Positions 51,805 to 59,942 of a DNA stretch of 64,000 bases are shown here, piece by piece. This stretch comes from JAFEDN01 sp963832945 (GTDB taxonomy: Bacteria; Pseudomonadota; Gammaproteobacteria; Coxiellales; Coxiellaceae): the NCBI GenBank assembly GCA_963832945.1, contig CAWHVV010000010.1, forward strand, positions 737,112 through 801,111. Direction: 5' to 3'. Position 1 is the first letter of the stretch; each line of letters starts with the position of its first letter. The notes below the pieces were generated by a model, which did no database searches, was not told the DNA's origin, and saw only the letters and a program-made list of their open reading frames with translations. Position numbers and translations under genes: made by a program.

Positions 51805-52468
51805 AAAACCGGGTGCATGCCGTCCGGAAAATCCCTATATTTTAGAAAATGCCGGCAGAAGAGAATGGAATGATCGCTACGAGAGCCTGGCGAAAGCCAG
51901 GCGAAATTGGCAGCTCGCGTTTGTTTCGGCTATGGTTCTGTTATTCATTCAAAGTTTTTTGATCACGCGTTTGGCTTTACGCTCATCCATCCAGCCTTTT
52001 GTCGTGGAAACCAATCAGGGCATGTCATACGCGATAAAACCGGTTAGCGCAGTATCAACTGGAGATTCGCGAATTGTCAATTATGCACTGAATCAGTTTA
52101 TTATAAATGTACGAAACGTCATGAGGGATAGTGAGGCGGAAAAAAATACTTTAACCAAGGCCTATGCTTTTTCAGCCAAACAGGCGAAATTCTTTTTGCA
52201 TGAATTTTTTACCCAGCATGATCCGTTTAAAATCGCACATCAATATACCGTTTCAGTGCAAATTATTAATTCTCTGCCTATCAGCAAAAACAGCTGGCAA
52301 ATAACCTGGGATGAAAGCAGAAAAGATTTAAGCGGAAAACTAATCGAAAAAACCCGCTGGCTTGCCCAACTTCATTATGAATTAGGCGCGGTAAATCCCC
52401 GCTTTTTGACAGAAAATCCGTTTGGAATTTATATAACGGAAATTATCTGGTCCGAAAATCACATTTGA
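51791..52468 (+). CDS. trbF: TrbF/VirB8-like inner-membrane protein
   Basis: The protein has 225 residues with a GTG start. The N-terminal cytoplasmic part contains NPYILENAGRREWNDRY, the conserved TrbF opening. One membrane segment at about 45-65 leads to the periplasmic NTF2-like VirB8 domain. It is a core scaffold protein linking inner and outer membrane parts. Confidence 0.88.
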   Translation: MKIFKKPGACRPENPYILENAGRREWNDRYESLAKARRNWQLAFVSAMVLLFIQSFLITRLALRSSIQPFVVETNQGMSYAIKPVSAVSTGDSRIVNYALNQFIINVRNVMRDSEAEKNTLTKAYAFSAKQAKFFLHEFFTQHDPFKIAHQYTVSVQIINSLPISKNSWQITWDESRKDLSGKLIEKTRWLAQLHYELGAVNPRFLTENPFGIYITEIIWSENHI

Positions 52469-52481
52469 GAAGGAGAATACG

Positions 52482-53408
52482 ATGCGTTTATTATTACTAT
52501 TATTTTTTCCCATATTTTTATTAAGCTGCGCGGATAATCATGCCGTATCCGATTCGCAAGTGGCAGTCGCAAATCATATTATAGAAAAAACTGTTGCTAT
52601 TCCACCGCCCTCGCTATCCGATGTTTATCGTTTCACTTCCACATCCAATCCCGCGCTATTAAAAGCTTATCAGGAATATCAAAAATCAGGTGCGGCAAAA
52701 ACTATTGAAACCGATCAATTCGTGCAATTTCCTTATGATGTCGGGGCACAGCCGGTGATCACCGCCAGCGTATTTGAATTGACAGTTATTTCTTTAGAAA
52801 ATGGTGAGCAGGTCAACAGTGTCAGTTCGGGAGATCCGCTGCGTTGGTCCTATTCGCTGGTTTATTCGGGTGCGGGGGACTCGCGTCAGGCTCACGTGAT
52901 GATTAAACCCACTAAATCCCATATCAGTACGGATTTATTTATTACTACTGACCGGAGAGCCTACTTACTTAAAATGGTGGCGACTACAAACGGCAAATAT
53001 ATTCGCGAGGTACGCTTCTGGTATCCAGAAACTATTAAAGCTAACTGGCAACAGTATAATCAGGAAAAAACCGCGCAAACGGCCACAAATAATATTGTCG
53101 CCGAATTACCTTCCCTAGATGTCAGTCAACTTAATTTTAATTATAAACTGGTCCTTTCCGGCCGGGCGCCCGCGTGGACGCCGCAAAGGGTCTTCGATGA
53201 CGGCGCCCATACATACATTCAATTATCTTCCGCTGTCGCCAGTGGTGATTTGCCGGCGCTGTTTGTTCAAAATGACAATACTCAGGAAATTGTCAATTAT
53301 CGGGTAAAAATGCCTTATTTTATAGTTGATAAATTATTTTCTAAAGCGGTTCTCATTAGCGGAGTTGGGCGTCGTCAACAAAGACTGACAATTGTCAAAG
53401 GAGAATAA
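52482..53408 (+). CDS. trbG: TrbG/VirB9 outer-membrane core protein with lipobox
   Basis: The protein has 308 residues with GAGAAGGAGAA before the ATG. The family pattern is clear: VGAQPVITASVFELTVISLENGEQV near the N-terminus and YKLVLSGRAPAWTPQRVFDDG...TYIQL near residue 230. Unusually, the signal peptide ends in LLSC|AD, a lipoprotein lipobox, so the VirB9 homologue itself may be lipidated. No separate VirB7/TrbH gene is present. It lies between trbF (13 bases) and trbI (2 bases). Confidence 0.88.
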   Translation: MRLLLLLFFPIFLLSCADNHAVSDSQVAVANHIIEKTVAIPPPSLSDVYRFTSTSNPALLKAYQEYQKSGAAKTIETDQFVQFPYDVGAQPVITASVFELTVISLENGEQVNSVSSGDPLRWSYSLVYSGAGDSRQAHVMIKPTKSHISTDLFITTDRRAYLLKMVATTNGKYIREVRFWYPETIKANWQQYNQEKTAQTATNNIVAELPSLDVSQLNFNYKLVLSGRAPAWTPQRVFDDGAHTYIQLSSAVASGDLPALFVQNDNTQEIVNYRVKMPYFIVDKLFSKAVLISGVGRRQQRLTIVKGE

Positions 53409-53410
53409 TC

Positions 53411-54463
53411 ATGGTGCGCAAGCGTTTACTTATGATCGCAATTATCGGAATAACGTTGTTACTGATGCTCATTATTTATAATTTATGGTCTGCAAGCTCC
53501 CGGCAGGCAACCTCCCCTGCGTCACCTCCTCCAATACTGCCGGACACCGCTAACGCGACAGACACTGCGTGGTTTAGCGATCCACCGTTAATGACGACTC
53601 CTGCCGCCACGCCACCAGTTGCCGTTCTGCCTCAACCTCTGCATTTAACGCATCCCGTCCCCATTAGTAGCATTGATGGGGACCTGCGCGCTATTCAGGC
53701 GCCAATTACCAGTAATCAAATTAGCGTGAGGACTCCAGATAATAACGCTGAAAGCGATTTAAAAGTAACTACCCTTCCTTTAAAGCAGAATGCGCCGGCT
53801 AATAATGAAAAAAAAACATTTTTGAAAGCCGCTGAAGAAAGTGTGGATAATTATCAGCTCGGCGCCGAGGTCCAAAATCCGCGCGGTCCTTATGAGATAA
53901 AAACCGGCACAATTATTCCTGCTATTTTAATTAGCGGAATTAATTCTGATTTACCGGGTCCTATCATTGCTCAAGTCCGTGAGAATGTTTACGATTCTGT
54001 CGCAGGACGTTATCTGTTAATACCGCAAGGCGCCAAACTTCATGGTATTTACGACTCTGCCATTGCCTATGGCCAACAACGGGTACTCATCGCCTGGCAG
54101 CGTATTGTGTTTCCTAATGGACAAACTCTCAGTTTATCCGGCATGCCGGGAAGCGATGTGAGTGGGTATGCCGGCTTTAAGGATTTGATTAATAATCATT
54201 ATAAACGCGTTTTTGGTTCCGTTTTATTAATGAGTCTATTCAGTGCGGGGCTCCAACTCAGTCAACCGCAACAGTCTGGTGAAAGTAACAACACACCTTC
54301 TGTCAATCAAATTTTAGCGCAAAATGTCGGGATCGGTTTATCACAAACGGCGGATCAATTGCTACGAAAAAATCTCAATGTTAAACCTACTTTGCAAATA
54401 CGCCCCGGGTATTTATTCAATGTGAGCGTCACCCGGGATATGCTTTTTAAAACAGCTCTTTAG
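53411..54463 (+). CDS. trbI: TrbI/VirB10 core protein
   Basis: The protein has 350 residues. One membrane segment lies at about 7-26, followed by a Pro/Ala/Thr-rich periplasmic linker (30-140). The conserved VirB10 domain covers about 150-350 (GTIIPAILISGINSDLPGPIIAQV, YDSVAGRYLLIPQGAKLHG, LIAWQRIVFPNGQTL). It spans both membranes and gates the channel. Its final seven codons and stop lie inside a 37-bp sequence that recurs 2.9 kb downstream. Confidence 0.93.
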   Translation: MVRKRLLMIAIIGITLLLMLIIYNLWSASSRQATSPASPPPILPDTANATDTAWFSDPPLMTTPAATPPVAVLPQPLHLTHPVPISSIDGDLRAIQAPITSNQISVRTPDNNAESDLKVTTLPLKQNAPANNEKKTFLKAAEESVDNYQLGAEVQNPRGPYEIKTGTIIPAILISGINSDLPGPIIAQVRENVYDSVAGRYLLIPQGAKLHGIYDSAIAYGQQRVLIAWQRIVFPNGQTLSLSGMPGSDVSGYAGFKDLINNHYKRVFGSVLLMSLFSAGLQLSQPQQSGESNNTPSVNQILAQNVGIGLSQTADQLLRKNLNVKPTLQIRPGYLFNVSVTRDMLFKTAL

Positions 54464-54476
54464 ACACCTGGCCGGA
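54440..54476. repeat. 37-bp direct repeat, left copy (3' end of trbI)
   Basis: It is identical to 57358-57394; with two mismatches the identity extends about eleven further bases to TGTATTTA. It contains the last codons of trbI. The two copies bracket a 2.9-kb block with two LRR genes and one unknown gene. Confidence 0.9.
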
Positions 54477-54507
54477 AGTTGTATTTAGGACAGGCACTAA
54501 GCATTTT

Positions 54508-54543
54508 TCCCTCTCCCCGAGTACGGGGAGAGGGGGAATTGCT
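54508..54543. repeat. Hairpin CCCTCTCCCCGAGTACGGGG type
   Basis: CCCTCTCCCC and GGGGAGAGGG form a perfect stem around GAGTAC, followed by GGAATTGCTG, which resembles the TIR element end. A close relative occurs at 62324-62351. It separates the convergent trbI and LRR genes and can terminate both. Confidence 0.7.
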
Positions 54544-54548
54544 GATCC

Positions 54549-55550
54549 TCAAATATTGAACTTGTTTATCTGGACATAGGGATTTTTTAATTGCTGGCAC
54601 CGAATTTGATGCCTAATTTTTTTTATTCTATTGATAAAAGTCTGGGAATTTGAAGATACATGTGAAGGATCATCGGAAGGAGATGATTTTGATAATAATT
54701 TTTCAGTTGTCTTACTTCCAGCTTCGACTGTTTTCAAATCTTTGTTAAACTGAGTATCTACCTGTTCCGCAGGTCGGGGAAGCTGTGCGATAATCCTGTT
54801 ATGAATTGATTCGCAATATATAGGAACAATGTCTTTATCTTTGTATTGTAAAATTATTATAGCCAGCTCCGAATAAATCCATTCCAATAAAATGCTCTTA
54901 ACATTTTTAAGGTAATTTTCTTTTAAATTATTATTTCTACGACATAATTTCAAAAGGCTGTCGTTTAATGCAGATGAGGCTGGTTTTTCAGATTTTTGCT
55001 CAAATATGTCAACGTGTCCTAAATTCTGATTGCTTTCAAGCGCAGACGCCCCTAAATCTCCAATCGCATTAATCCGCAGAACCAGAGTTTGTAATGTTGA
55101 ATTTCGTGATAGATAAACCGCTCCTTTATCTGTAATGGAATTATACGACAAATAGAGGGACTCCAGGGTTGTGTTTAAGTGGATATTTGATACTCCACGG
55201 TCGCTGATATTATTTATAGATACATTCAAGTGAGTGAGATACTTATGGTGCGTTATTAGAGCATCACATCCGTCGTCACCAATCTTGTTATCATCAATTC
55301 TTAACCAATTGATAGTTGAATTATTTTCAGCAAAAAATATAGCCCCGTCAGGACCGATATTATTATGATTTAATTCAAGAGCTTCAATTGCTTGATTATG
55401 TTTTAAGTATTCGCATAGATAAGGGATGTCTCCATCACTTATCTGTTTCCCTTTTAACCCAAGATAAGTACCTCCATTTAGTTTCCTATTATCAAAAATA
55501 CCAAATAGTCGGGCTGCGGTTTTTTCGTCTAATAATTCATCTAATTTCAT
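54549..55550 (-). CDS. Leucine-rich-repeat protein, copy 1 of a tandem pair
   Basis: The protein has 333 residues with AGAGGTATAAAAATG as the start region. It begins MKLDELLDEKT, as does its neighbour at 55601. About six ribonuclease-inhibitor-like LRRs span residues 40-195 (IEALELNHNNIGPDGAIFF, LTHLNVSINNISDRGV, LESLYLSYNSITDKGAVYL). A helical segment at about 210-265 contains WIYSELAIIILQYKDKDIVPIY, which resembles the C-terminal helices of Legionella-type LRR effectors. No signal peptide. A probable host-directed effector. Confidence 0.8.
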   Translation of the reverse strand: MKLDELLDEKTAARLFGIFDNRKLNGGTYLGLKGKQISDGDIPYLCEYLKHNQAIEALELNHNNIGPDGAIFFAENNSTINWLRIDDNKIGDDGCDALITHHKYLTHLNVSINNISDRGVSNIHLNTTLESLYLSYNSITDKGAVYLSRNSTLQTLVLRINAIGDLGASALESNQNLGHVDIFEQKSEKPASSALNDSLLKLCRRNNNLKENYLKNVKSILLEWIYSELAIIILQYKDKDIVPIYCESIHNRIIAQLPRPAEQVDTQFNKDLKTVEAGSKTTEKLLSKSSPSDDPSHVSSNSQTFINRIKKIRHQIRCQQLKNPYVQINKFNI

Positions 55551-55600
55551 TTTTATACCTCTTCGCTGTTAATTTTGATTTCAAGGAATTAACTTTACGG

Positions 55601-56599
55601 TCACTTTAAATTATGATTCAGGGTCAACTTCGTCCCCGAGGCGACGCCCAGAGTTTCAGGTAAGGAATTTATAAAAGTCTGGGAATTTGAAGATACGGGT
55701 GAAGGACCATCGGAAAGAGATAATTTTGATAATAATTTTTCGGTTGTCTTACTTTCGGCTTCGGCTGTTTTCAGATCTTTGTTAAACTGAGTATCTCCCT
55801 GTTCAGCAGGCCGGGGAAGCTGTGCGATAATCCTGTTTTGAATTGATTCGTAATATATAGGAACAATGTCTTTTTCTTTGTATTGAAAAATTATCCTAGC
55901 CAGATCGGGTAAAATCCATTCCGATAAAATCCACTTAACACCTTCAAGGTAATCTTCTTTTAAACTATCATTTATAGAAGATAAATTACTAAGTCTGTAT
56001 TCACGTGTATATGAGGGTGGTTTTTCAGAACGTTGGTAAGATATGTCAACGCATCGTAAATTCTGATTGTTTTCAAGCGCAGACGCCCCTAATTTTCCAA
56101 TCTTATTTGCGTTCAGAACCAGGAATGTTATTGTTGCATTTCGTGATAAAGAAACCGCTCCTTCATCTGTAATAGAATTGTGATCCAGATGGAGGGACGT
56201 CAAGGTTGTGTTTAAGTGGATATTTGCAACCCCACGATCGCCGATTTTATTTTCAGAGGCCTCCAGGTGAGTGAGATATTTATGGTGCGTTATTAGAGCA
56301 TCACATCCGTCGTCGCCAATCTTGCTATCAATACATGTTAACATAGTGATAGTTTGATTATTTTTAGCAAAAAATATAGCCCCGCCAGGACCAATATTAT
56401 TATGACTTAAATTAAGAGCTATAATTGCTGGATTACGTTTTAAGTATTCGCATACATAAGGGATGTGTTCTTCTCTTACCATTCCTTTTTTGAACAAATA
56501 AAGAGCATAATGCCCTTCCTCTACCTTATGTGTCCTCTGATAAAAATAAGGAAATAATTTGTTTATGGTTTTTTCGTCTAATAATTCATCTAATTTCAT
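55601..56599 (-). CDS. Leucine-rich-repeat protein, copy 2 of a tandem pair
   Basis: The protein has 332 residues and is clearly paralogous to the gene at 54549-55550, sharing the N-terminus MKLDELLDEKT, the LRR blocks, the DIVPIYYESIQNRIIAQLPRPAEQ segment and the TEKLLSK tail. The upstream sequence CAGCGAAGAGGTATAAAA is also duplicated, so the duplication included the ribosome site. The C-terminal ~25 residues differ, ending NHNLK. Divergence is greatest in the convex LRR positions and the C-terminus. Confidence 0.8.
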   Translation of the reverse strand: MKLDELLDEKTINKLFPYFYQRTHKVEEGHYALYLFKKGMVREEHIPYVCEYLKRNPAIIALNLSHNNIGPGGAIFFAKNNQTITMLTCIDSKIGDDGCDALITHHKYLTHLEASENKIGDRGVANIHLNTTLTSLHLDHNSITDEGAVSLSRNATITFLVLNANKIGKLGASALENNQNLRCVDISYQRSEKPPSYTREYRLSNLSSINDSLKEDYLEGVKWILSEWILPDLARIIFQYKEKDIVPIYYESIQNRIIAQLPRPAEQGDTQFNKDLKTAEAESKTTEKLLSKLSLSDGPSPVSSNSQTFINSLPETLGVASGTKLTLNHNLK

Positions 56600-56766
56600 T
56601 TTTATACCTCTTCGCTGTTAAATTTTGATTTTAAGCAATTACCTTTACGACCTCTCGAACTGTAAACTATTTTCATGCTCAGGTCAAGAACTGAACAGAC
56701 TGAGTCATTTTTCATCCTGTTCCATTCTAACCGACTTTTGTGTTCAGGGGAATACTGGGTGAGCTT

Positions 56767-57321
56767 TTAGAATAATGAATAATTTTTGACTAGTTCAGTA
56801 ACCCTTAGATCCATGGAGTGAACTAATAAATTCAAATTTACATATCCAAATGCGAGTGCCAATGCATTACGCATAGCTATTGGGGTATCCCCACAAAGAG
56901 TTACGTTAGCTTTAGCGATAATTTTATTGCAATCGTCAGTAGTTAATTCTACTTTACTAAAAGGAGAAACTATTTTTGAGTGGAAGATATAACCACAACC
57001 ACTTGCCGTCTTTTGTTCTGGTAAGCACAAGACAAATTCATCAAAATGTGAAGTAGAATCTAATTGTACGGCTTGATAGTATTCTCGAAAACCTTTTTTA
57101 AGCACTTCTCTTTCTGAGTCGCTGGGGAACTTTTCATCTAAACCAAATACAGCATGATTTGAAGTAAAGAAATCAAGAATAGTATCTTCTATCAATGAAT
57201 CAGGAGATTCAATAGCGTTTTTGATATTGGTAGCTAGCTTTTCATGAAGCTTATTTTTTTCAATAATTTTTCCAAAGTTATTTTTATTGCCCAACTGGCT
57301 ATAGCAATAGGCGTTAATCAT
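56767..57321 (-). CDS. Unknown 184-residue protein in the LRR block
   Basis: From ATG 57321 (a TTG two codons earlier is possible) the protein has 184 residues, soluble, with four cysteines. It has no recognised domain or signal peptide. It contains acidic and Lys-rich helices at the start and a more hydrophobic C-terminal part (TPIAMRNALALAFGYVNLNLLV). It lies within the segment bounded by the 37-bp direct repeats, 36 bases from the right copy. It may have arrived with the LRR genes. Confidence 0.5.
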   Translation of the reverse strand: MINAYCYSQLGNKNNFGKIIEKNKLHEKLATNIKNAIESPDSLIEDTILDFFTSNHAVFGLDEKFPSDSEREVLKKGFREYYQAVQLDSTSHFDEFVLCLPEQKTASGCGYIFHSKIVSPFSKVELTTDDCNKIIAKANVTLCGDTPIAMRNALALAFGYVNLNLLVHSMDLRVTELVKNYSLF

Positions 57322-57357
57322 GTTCAACGTAAGAGGTATTAGGACGCTGCATAAACA

Positions 57358-57394
57358 ATGCTTTTTAAAACAGCTCTTTAGACACCTGGCCGGA
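57358..57394. repeat. 37-bp direct repeat, right copy (3' end of PepSY gene)
   Basis: Identical to 54440-54476. Here it covers the last ~10 codons of the minus-strand PepSY gene. Before the 2.9-kb insertion, trbI and this gene probably overlapped tail to tail in this sequence. Confidence 0.9.
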
Positions 57395-57811
57395 TATTGT
57401 ATTTACCTGGAGTTTTGCTTTTTTACCGTTAGGACCTACGGCAGTAATGTTGTAATGATTATCTTTCAATTCAATGAATGTCGTGCTGGTATAACCAATC
57501 GCTTCTATTTTTTCCACTACATCAAGCATGGCTATATGGGAATCCGTTTTATCCAGGGCGATCATATCTCCAGTGTGGCAGTTAATGCGCATGCTCACAC
57601 GATTGCCTTCGCTATCCAATGCTGTGACCTGGTATTCACCATTGACCAGAATGACTTTTTGCACCGCCGTATAACCCTGAGTTTTTAATGTATGCAGAAT
57701 AGTAGAAAGGGGTTGAACCTGCATAATTTGCGCAGACGCGGCGGAAATTCCTAAAAATAACGCAATTATGCCAATACTCACTCTAAATCGCTTCATAGTT
57801 TTGTTCTCCAC
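57365..57811 (-). CDS. Secreted PepSY-domain protein
   Basis: The protein has 148 residues with a signal peptide (about 1-28, cleavage near ASA|QIM). Two PepSY-like units follow: 'LKTQGYTAVQKVILVNGEYQVTALDSEGNRV' and 'IEAIGYTSTTFIELKDNHYNITAVGPNGKKAKL'. PepSY proteins are small periplasmic inhibitors or sensors. It is monocistronic, and its 3' end shares the 37-bp repeat with trbI. Confidence 0.8.
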   Translation of the reverse strand: MENKTMKRFRVSIGIIALFLGISAASAQIMQVQPLSTILHTLKTQGYTAVQKVILVNGEYQVTALDSEGNRVSMRINCHTGDMIALDKTDSHIAMLDVVEKIEAIGYTSTTFIELKDNHYNITAVGPNGKKAKLQVNTISGQVSKELF

Positions 57812-57935
57812 ACAAACGCTTTTATGACTTCATTTGTAAAATAGGTTTTCATTAGGTCTTTACTCCATTTTTTCAGCCAATCCGGCTGTGTACAGAACGT
57901 ACGTATTTTACAGCAAATTTAGGAAGAGGTTAATT

Positions 57936-57970
57936 AAAAGGTCACCAGGAACAGCGTCCATGCCGTTCCT
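57936..57970 (-). terminator. Terminator of the 29-residue peptide transcript
   Basis: On the minus strand AGGAACGGC (57970-57962) pairs with GCTGTTCCT (57955-57947), with one G-T pair and a loop of six. CTTTT follows after a few bases. It lies about 85 bases beyond the stop of the small ORF and upstream of the PepSY gene. Confidence 0.5.
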
Positions 57971-58054
57971 GATGTTAGTTACTATCGGGGAAAATTAGCT
58001 TCCTGCTAATTCCCGTACCGATATCATTTCAATTTAGCAACGGTTGTTGAGGGG

Positions 58055-58144
58055 TTAGATCCATGCTAATGTTACTAACAAACACATCATAACCATAACT
58101 GCTAAATATGATTTAACCATTATTTTGTCTTCTGATTTTTTCAT
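58055..58144 (-). CDS. 29-residue single-span membrane peptide
   Basis: The ATG at 58144 has a strong GGAGG seven bases upstream. The product starts MKKSEDKIMVKSYLA and continues with a hydrophobic helix VMVMMCLLVTLAW before the stop. The cytoplasmic tail is charged and a single membrane span follows, like many bacterial small membrane regulators. A PmrA-like box lies 89 bases upstream and a terminator downstream, so it looks like an independent gene. Confidence 0.55.
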   Translation of the reverse strand: MKKSEDKIMVKSYLAVMVMMCLLVTLAWI

Positions 58145-58232
58145 CACTGTGCCTCCGCTTAAATGCTTTTTACTGGTGTTTTCAGCCTTATATTGCTGGT
58201 TAAAAAAATATAGTGTATTTTTTTCTGTCGCG

Positions 58233-58249
58233 CTTAAGGATTTCTTAAG
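58233..58249 (-). promoter_or_regulatory. PmrA-like box CTTAAG-N5-CTTAAG
   Basis: Two perfect CTTAAG hexamers are separated by five bases (11-base periodicity). On the minus strand TATATT, a good -10, follows 20 bases later, close to the spacing of PmrA-activated promoters. The small membrane peptide gene lies downstream. The site itself is nearly palindromic. Confidence 0.5.
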
Positions 58250-58320
58250 GTTTTATGAAACTGTCATGCGTCATGGTTCACCGTTATCAGAGAGACAATC
58301 CATTAGCTTACATTTTCAAT

Positions 58321-58597
58321 TAATTTAAATTGTTGATAATTATTTAGTTCTTAGTGTAAATTGTCTTAAATTTTGCTTCGCGCTCCCGATCACGGTGATT
58401 ATTTTGATTTAAAAATATAAGCATTTTCTTACATAAAATTAAAACATTTTCTGATAGAAAAGTCCTTTCCTTTAGTCATTCCTTAATTATTTTTTCTGAA
58501 CCTAAATTTAATCCTGGCTAAGTTATCCGCACCAAGATACAATAATCACTCATTATCTCTGTGATAACCAACCAAACCGGATCAAATTTGTGGATAT
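58321..58597. other. dnaA upstream region with weak DnaA boxes, possible oriC
   Basis: This gene-free, A/T-rich stretch lies directly upstream of dnaA. TTATCCGCA at 58523-58531 differs by one base from the DnaA box TTATCCACA. TGTGGATAT at 58589-58597 differs by one base on the other strand and overlaps the dnaA start codon, which suggests autoregulation. A/T-rich runs around 58400-58460 could unwind. Only two imperfect boxes are seen, so oriC here is possible but not shown. Confidence 0.35.
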
Positions 58598-59931
58598 AAA
58601 TCTTTGGGAACAGTGCCTGGATAATTTGCGCGCAGAAATTGCTGCTCCCAGGTTTAATCAATGGATTCGCCCCTTACAGGCGGAAATCAAACCCGATCAT
58701 TTGGTGCTATTGGCGCCGAATCAATTTGTAGTCAGCTACATCAATGATAACTTTCTCGATAAAATCGTCACTGCTTTACAGACTTTATCCGGAAATACCG
58801 CGCCTCCCCGGGTGATCATCAAAGTTGGCGCCCGAACGGAAGGTTCGATCCTTCCTGCCGGGACTTCCCAAAAATACATCACTCCACCCGTCAAAAATAC
58901 CACATTTTCTCACAGCCATCTCAACCGGACTTTTAACTTTGCCAATTTTGTAGAAGGAAAATCTAATCAACTTGCGCGAGCGGCGGCAATGCAGGTCGCT
59001 GAAAATCCAGGACAGGCTTATAATCCACTGTTTATTTATGGCGGCGTGGGTTTGGGAAAAACTCATCTCATGCACGCGATCGGTCACTCTATTTTAGAAC
59101 GGAATCCGGATGCCAAAGTTTTGTATTTACATTCTGAACGATTTGTCGCGGACATGGTTAAAGCCCTTCAGCGCAATGCCATGAATGAGTTTAAACGTTA
59201 TTATCGCGGCTTAAATGCTTTATTGATTGATGATATTCAATTTTTTGCGGGCAAAGATCGTTCTCAGGAAGAATTTTTCCATACTTTTAATTCATTATTT
59301 GATAGCCAACAACAAATTGTCCTCACTTGCGATCGTTATCCTAAAGAAATTGATGGTTTGGAAGAACGGTTAAAATCTCGCTTTGGCTGGGGATTAACCA
59401 CGGCAGTTGAACCACCGGAATTAGAAACCCGAGTAGCTATTTTAATGACCAAAGCGGAAGAAGTCAAAGCGGCCACTTCCCGAAGAAGTGGCTTTTTTCA
59501 TTGCCAAACATATTCAGTCCAATGTTCGCGAATTAGAAGGGGCTTTAAAACGGGTGCTAGCCAATGCGCATTTTACCGGGCAAACCGTGACTATTGATTT
59601 TGCGCGCGAAGCGCTGAAAGATCTTTTGACTTTACAAGCCAAATTAGTTACTCCAGAAAATATTCAACGAACCATTGCCGAATATTACAAAATTAAACTC
59701 AGTGATTTATTATCAAAACGCCGCAACCGTTCCCTGGCGCGCCCTCGGCAAATGGCCATGGCGTTGGCGAAAGAACTCACTCACTATAGTTTACCCGAAA
59801 TCGGCGAAGCATTTGGCGGCCGCGATCACACCACTGTGTTGCATGCTTGCCGAAAAATCAAAGAACTGATGTTCAGCAACCTCGATATTCAAGAAGATTA
59901 TAAAAATTTGTTGCGTATTTTATCTGCATAG
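58590..59931 (+). pseudogene. dnaA: Chromosomal replication initiator DnaA, one frameshift as read
   Basis: The gene starts with GTG (VDINLWEQCLDNLRAE), domain I. Walker A is GGVGLGKTHL near residue 150 and Walker B NALLIDDIQFF near 210. The C-terminal domain IV, in another frame, has the DnaA signature GGRDHTTVLHACRKI. A single missing base near 59478-59485 shifts the frame: the first frame ends at 59597, whereas the true continuation EEVAFFIAKHIQSNVRELEGAL begins about 59485. Everything else is conserved and no other lesion is seen. It is the canonical dnaA of the dnaA-dnaN-recF-gyrB locus. The frameshift would remove DNA binding, so a consensus error is likely. Confidence 0.9.
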
Positions 59932-59942
59932 GAGAAAACATA

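Noticed and set aside
46040..54463. Trb cluster as an integrated conjugative element
   Set aside because: No integrase, relaxase, coupling protein, oriT or flanking att pair was found around it; the 37-bp repeats bracket only the LRR genes. It is not excluded if such genes lie elsewhere.
58125..58328. 67-codon plus-strand frame upstream of dnaA
   Set aside because: No ribosome site, low-complexity hydrophobic sequence, and it overlaps the better supported 29-residue peptide and its promoter on the other strand.
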